Positions 3,782 to 5,685 of a DNA stretch of 5,685 nt are shown here, piece after piece. Within the stretch, counting starts at the first letter, position 1; each line of letters opens with the position of its first letter. A model generated the notes under the pieces. That model ran no database searches. It was not told the DNA's origin and saw only the letters and a program-made list of their open reading frames with translations. The stretch spans positions 1-5,685 of the forward strand of contig DAOWHG010000103.1 of assembly GCA_030641535.1 (NCBI GenBank), in the 5' to 3' direction. Position numbers and translations under genes: made by a program. Source of the DNA: Mycoplasmatota bacterium (lineage in GTDB: Bacteria; Bacillota_I; Bacilli_A; Izemoplasmatales; Izemoplasmataceae).

Positions 3782-5685
3782 ATGAAAGCACTATTTAAAG
3801 TTTTAGTACCTATTTTAATAACTTTAATATTACTTATTTTTATTATTTTCCAAGATAATAGTGTTTTTATTTTAATATTTTCTGGAATTATTGTGTTAGT
3901 TATGGCTAACGCTTATTTTCAAATATTTTATTATCGTAAAAAAAATCAAAAAATTTCATGGCTATCTAATAAATTAAAAGATACTCAAAACATAGTTGCT
4001 CGAAAAGATATCGCAGAGAAGAAAGTAATTGCTGAGATGCCTTTAGGAATTATTGTGTTTGATGAATCATTAGTAATTAAATGGGCAAATAATTGTGCAA
4101 AAGATATATTTGAAAATGTACTAATAAAAAGAAATATAGAAACTCTCTCCACAGAGATTTTTAATAATCTAATTGATAAACAACCTAGTAAGGTTCTTGT
4201 GATGAAAATATATACTCATGAATATGAAGTAGAGTTTGATTTTGAAAACTTAATCTTATATTTAACTCAAGTATCTGAAAGAGAAGAAATAAAAAGAAAA
4301 TATGATAATGCAACTGATGTAATCGCAGTGTTAAATCTAGATAATTTAGATGACGCAATTAGTGTATTAGATGTATCTGAACGTAGTTACATTCAAGGAA
4401 GATATTTAAAAGTACTAGAAGATTGGGCTGAGGAATTTGGATTTTATCTAATTCCGATTGCCAATTCAAAACTTATTGCTGTAATGAATAAATCTAATCT
4501 AGTTGAGCTTATTGAGAATGAATTTAATATTTTAAATGAAATATCTGAAATATCAAAAGAAAATGATTTACTAGTTACTTTAAGTAGTGGTATAGCATGT
4601 GCAAATATCAAATTTAATAAACTAGGAGATATCGCCGAAGATGCTCTAGACTTAGCGTTATCAAGAGGTGGAGACCAGATAGTAGTTAATATCGAAGGAA
4701 AAGATTTACGCTACTTTGGAGGTAACACAAATACAGCTGAAAAACGTACTAGAATTACAACAAGAATTAATACTCAAAAACTAGAAAAACTATTTGAAGA
4801 GAGTCATCGAGTTTTTATTATGCCTCATATACATCCTGATACTGATGCTTTAGGTGCAGCGATGGGTATTTTAAAACTTGCTCAAACTTTTAACAAAGAA
4901 GCATACATTATTTTAGAAACAGATGGTTCAGACAAAACTGTTAAGAAAATAATCCAAATGATTGAATATGAATATGTCATATTCTTAGATCATATTATTT
5001 CTCCAGTCTTGGCATTAGAATATATTAATAGAGAAGATTTGCTAGTATTAGTAGATCACCATTCTTACGGACAAACTATTGAACAGAAAGTAATTGCCAA
5101 AACAAAAAAACTAGTTATTATCGATCATCATAGAAAACTAGTTGATGCGATACCAGATGCATTAATAAGTCATATAGAACCTTACGCATCAAGTAGTGTT
5201 GAGTTAGTAACTGAAATGATTGATTTATCTAGTAGAGAAGTAGAAATAAACCAATTTGAAGCAACTGTTATGCTATCTGGTATAATGGTTGATACAAATA
5301 ATTTTATTTATAGAACGGGATCAAGAACATTTGAAGCTGCTGCAATTTTAAGAAAATTTGGCGCAGACACTTTCAAAGTGAAGACGATTTTAAGAGAAGG
5401 TTTAGATGAGATTCAGTTAAAATCAAAATTACTAACATTAGCTGAAGTAATTCATACTAAATTCTCAATTGTTATTGTTCCTACTAATATTCCAACTTCA
5501 CGTAACTTACTCGCAAAAGTTGCTGATATGTTATTAGAAATTGATAACACTGTAGCTTCTTTCGCATTAGGATATTTTGAAGAGGGAATGGTTGGAATAA
5601 GTGCTAGAAGTTTAGAAGGATTTAATGTACAAATATTAATGGAAAAATTTAGCGGTGGAGGGCATCTAAATAATGCTGGTGCTCA
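3782..5685 (+). CDS. gdpP: GdpP, membrane-bound cyclic-di-AMP phosphodiesterase (3' end outside window)
   Basis: 634 codons are visible with no stop; the family is about 650-660 residues, so some 20 are missing. GdpP hydrolyses cyclic-di-AMP to pApA at the inner membrane face and thus sets potassium balance, cell-wall stress and beta-lactam tolerance. Domains in order: two transmembrane helices (about 5-23 and 28-50), a short coiled linker, a PAS-type heme/sensor domain (about 85-165), a degenerate GGDEF domain (about 170-310) with SRGGDQ (294-299), a DHH domain (about 340-505) and a DHHA1 domain with GGGHLNNAG from residue 625. Metal-ligand motifs are intact: HIHPDTD (His349, Asp353, Asp355), Asp425-His427, DHH at 448-450, and Asp504 in GIMVDTNNF. 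The usual DTHRP-like second motif reads DHHSY here. GAGGTGG (3771-3777) sets ATG 3782. rplI and dnaC/dnaB often follow gdpP in Bacilli and may lie beyond the window. Confidence 0.95.
   Translation, partial: MKALFKVLVPILITLILLIFIIFQDNSVFILIFSGIIVLVMANAYFQIFYYRKKNQKISWLSNKLKDTQNIVARKDIAEKKVIAEMPLGIIVFDESLVIKWANNCAKDIFENVLIKRNIETLSTEIFNNLIDKQPSKVLVMKIYTHEYEVEFDFENLILYLTQVSEREEIKRKYDNATDVIAVLNLDNLDDAISVLDVSERSYIQGRYLKVLEDWAEEFGFYLIPIANSKLIAVMNKSNLVELIENEFNILNEISEISKENDLLVTLSSGIACANIKFNKLGDIAEDALDLALSRGGDQIVVNIEGKDLRYFGGNTNTAEKRTRITTRINTQKLEKLFEESHRVFIMPHIHPDTDALGAAMGILKLAQTFNKEAYIILETDGSDKTVKKIIQMIEYEYVIFLDHIISPVLALEYINREDLLVLVDHHSYGQTIEQKVIAKTKKLVIIDHHRKLVDAIPDALISHIEPYASSSVELVTEMIDLSSREVEINQFEATVMLSGIMVDTNNFIYRTGSRTFEAAAILRKFGADTFKVKTILREGLDEIQLKSKLLTLAEVIHTKFSIVIVPTNIPTSRNLLAKVADMLLEIDNTVASFALGYFEEGMVGISARSLEGFNVQILMEKFSGGGHLNNAGA

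Overview
The window is AT-rich, uses the standard code (TGG for Trp, TGA as a real stop) and has strong AAGGAGG-type ribosome binding sites, TG-n-TATAAT promoters and U-tailed hairpin terminators. Together with a GdpP gene and an Ssb with a DDLPF tail, this points to a low-GC member of the Bacillota, class Bacilli. A Gemella- or Staphylococcus-like relative is my best guess from protein style, but the genus is not proven here. It is mostly conserved housekeeping chromosome, with no transposase, integrase, tRNA, rRNA or CRISPR array.

Left part (1-2350, plus strand): the 3' end of ychF closes with a hairpin terminator. Next comes a two-gene unit, probably co-transcribed: a PhzF-family isomerase-like gene and cinA (competence/damage-inducible protein with a C-terminal NMN-amidohydrolase-like domain), separated by only 4 bases. 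In Bacillus subtilis ychF lies directly upstream of rpsF, so the phzF-cinA pair looks like an insertion into that neighbourhood.

Middle (2351-2692): a 342-base intergenic region that is busier than it looks. It holds a hairpin that can terminate transcription from both sides and, on the minus strand, a 22-codon reading frame for a very hydrophobic peptide with an excellent Shine-Dalgarno sequence. It also holds a cluster of TTGCA/TGCAA half-sites, an A/T-rich stretch, the strong rpsF promoter and a structured rpsF leader. The small peptide gene is the most likely undescribed element of the window.

Right part (2693-5685, plus strand): the classical rpsF-ssb-rpsR operon (ribosomal proteins S6 and S18 flanking single-stranded DNA-binding protein) ends at a strong terminator. 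gdpP follows with its own extended -10 promoter. It encodes the membrane-bound cyclic-di-AMP phosphodiesterase and runs off the window about 20 residues before its expected end.
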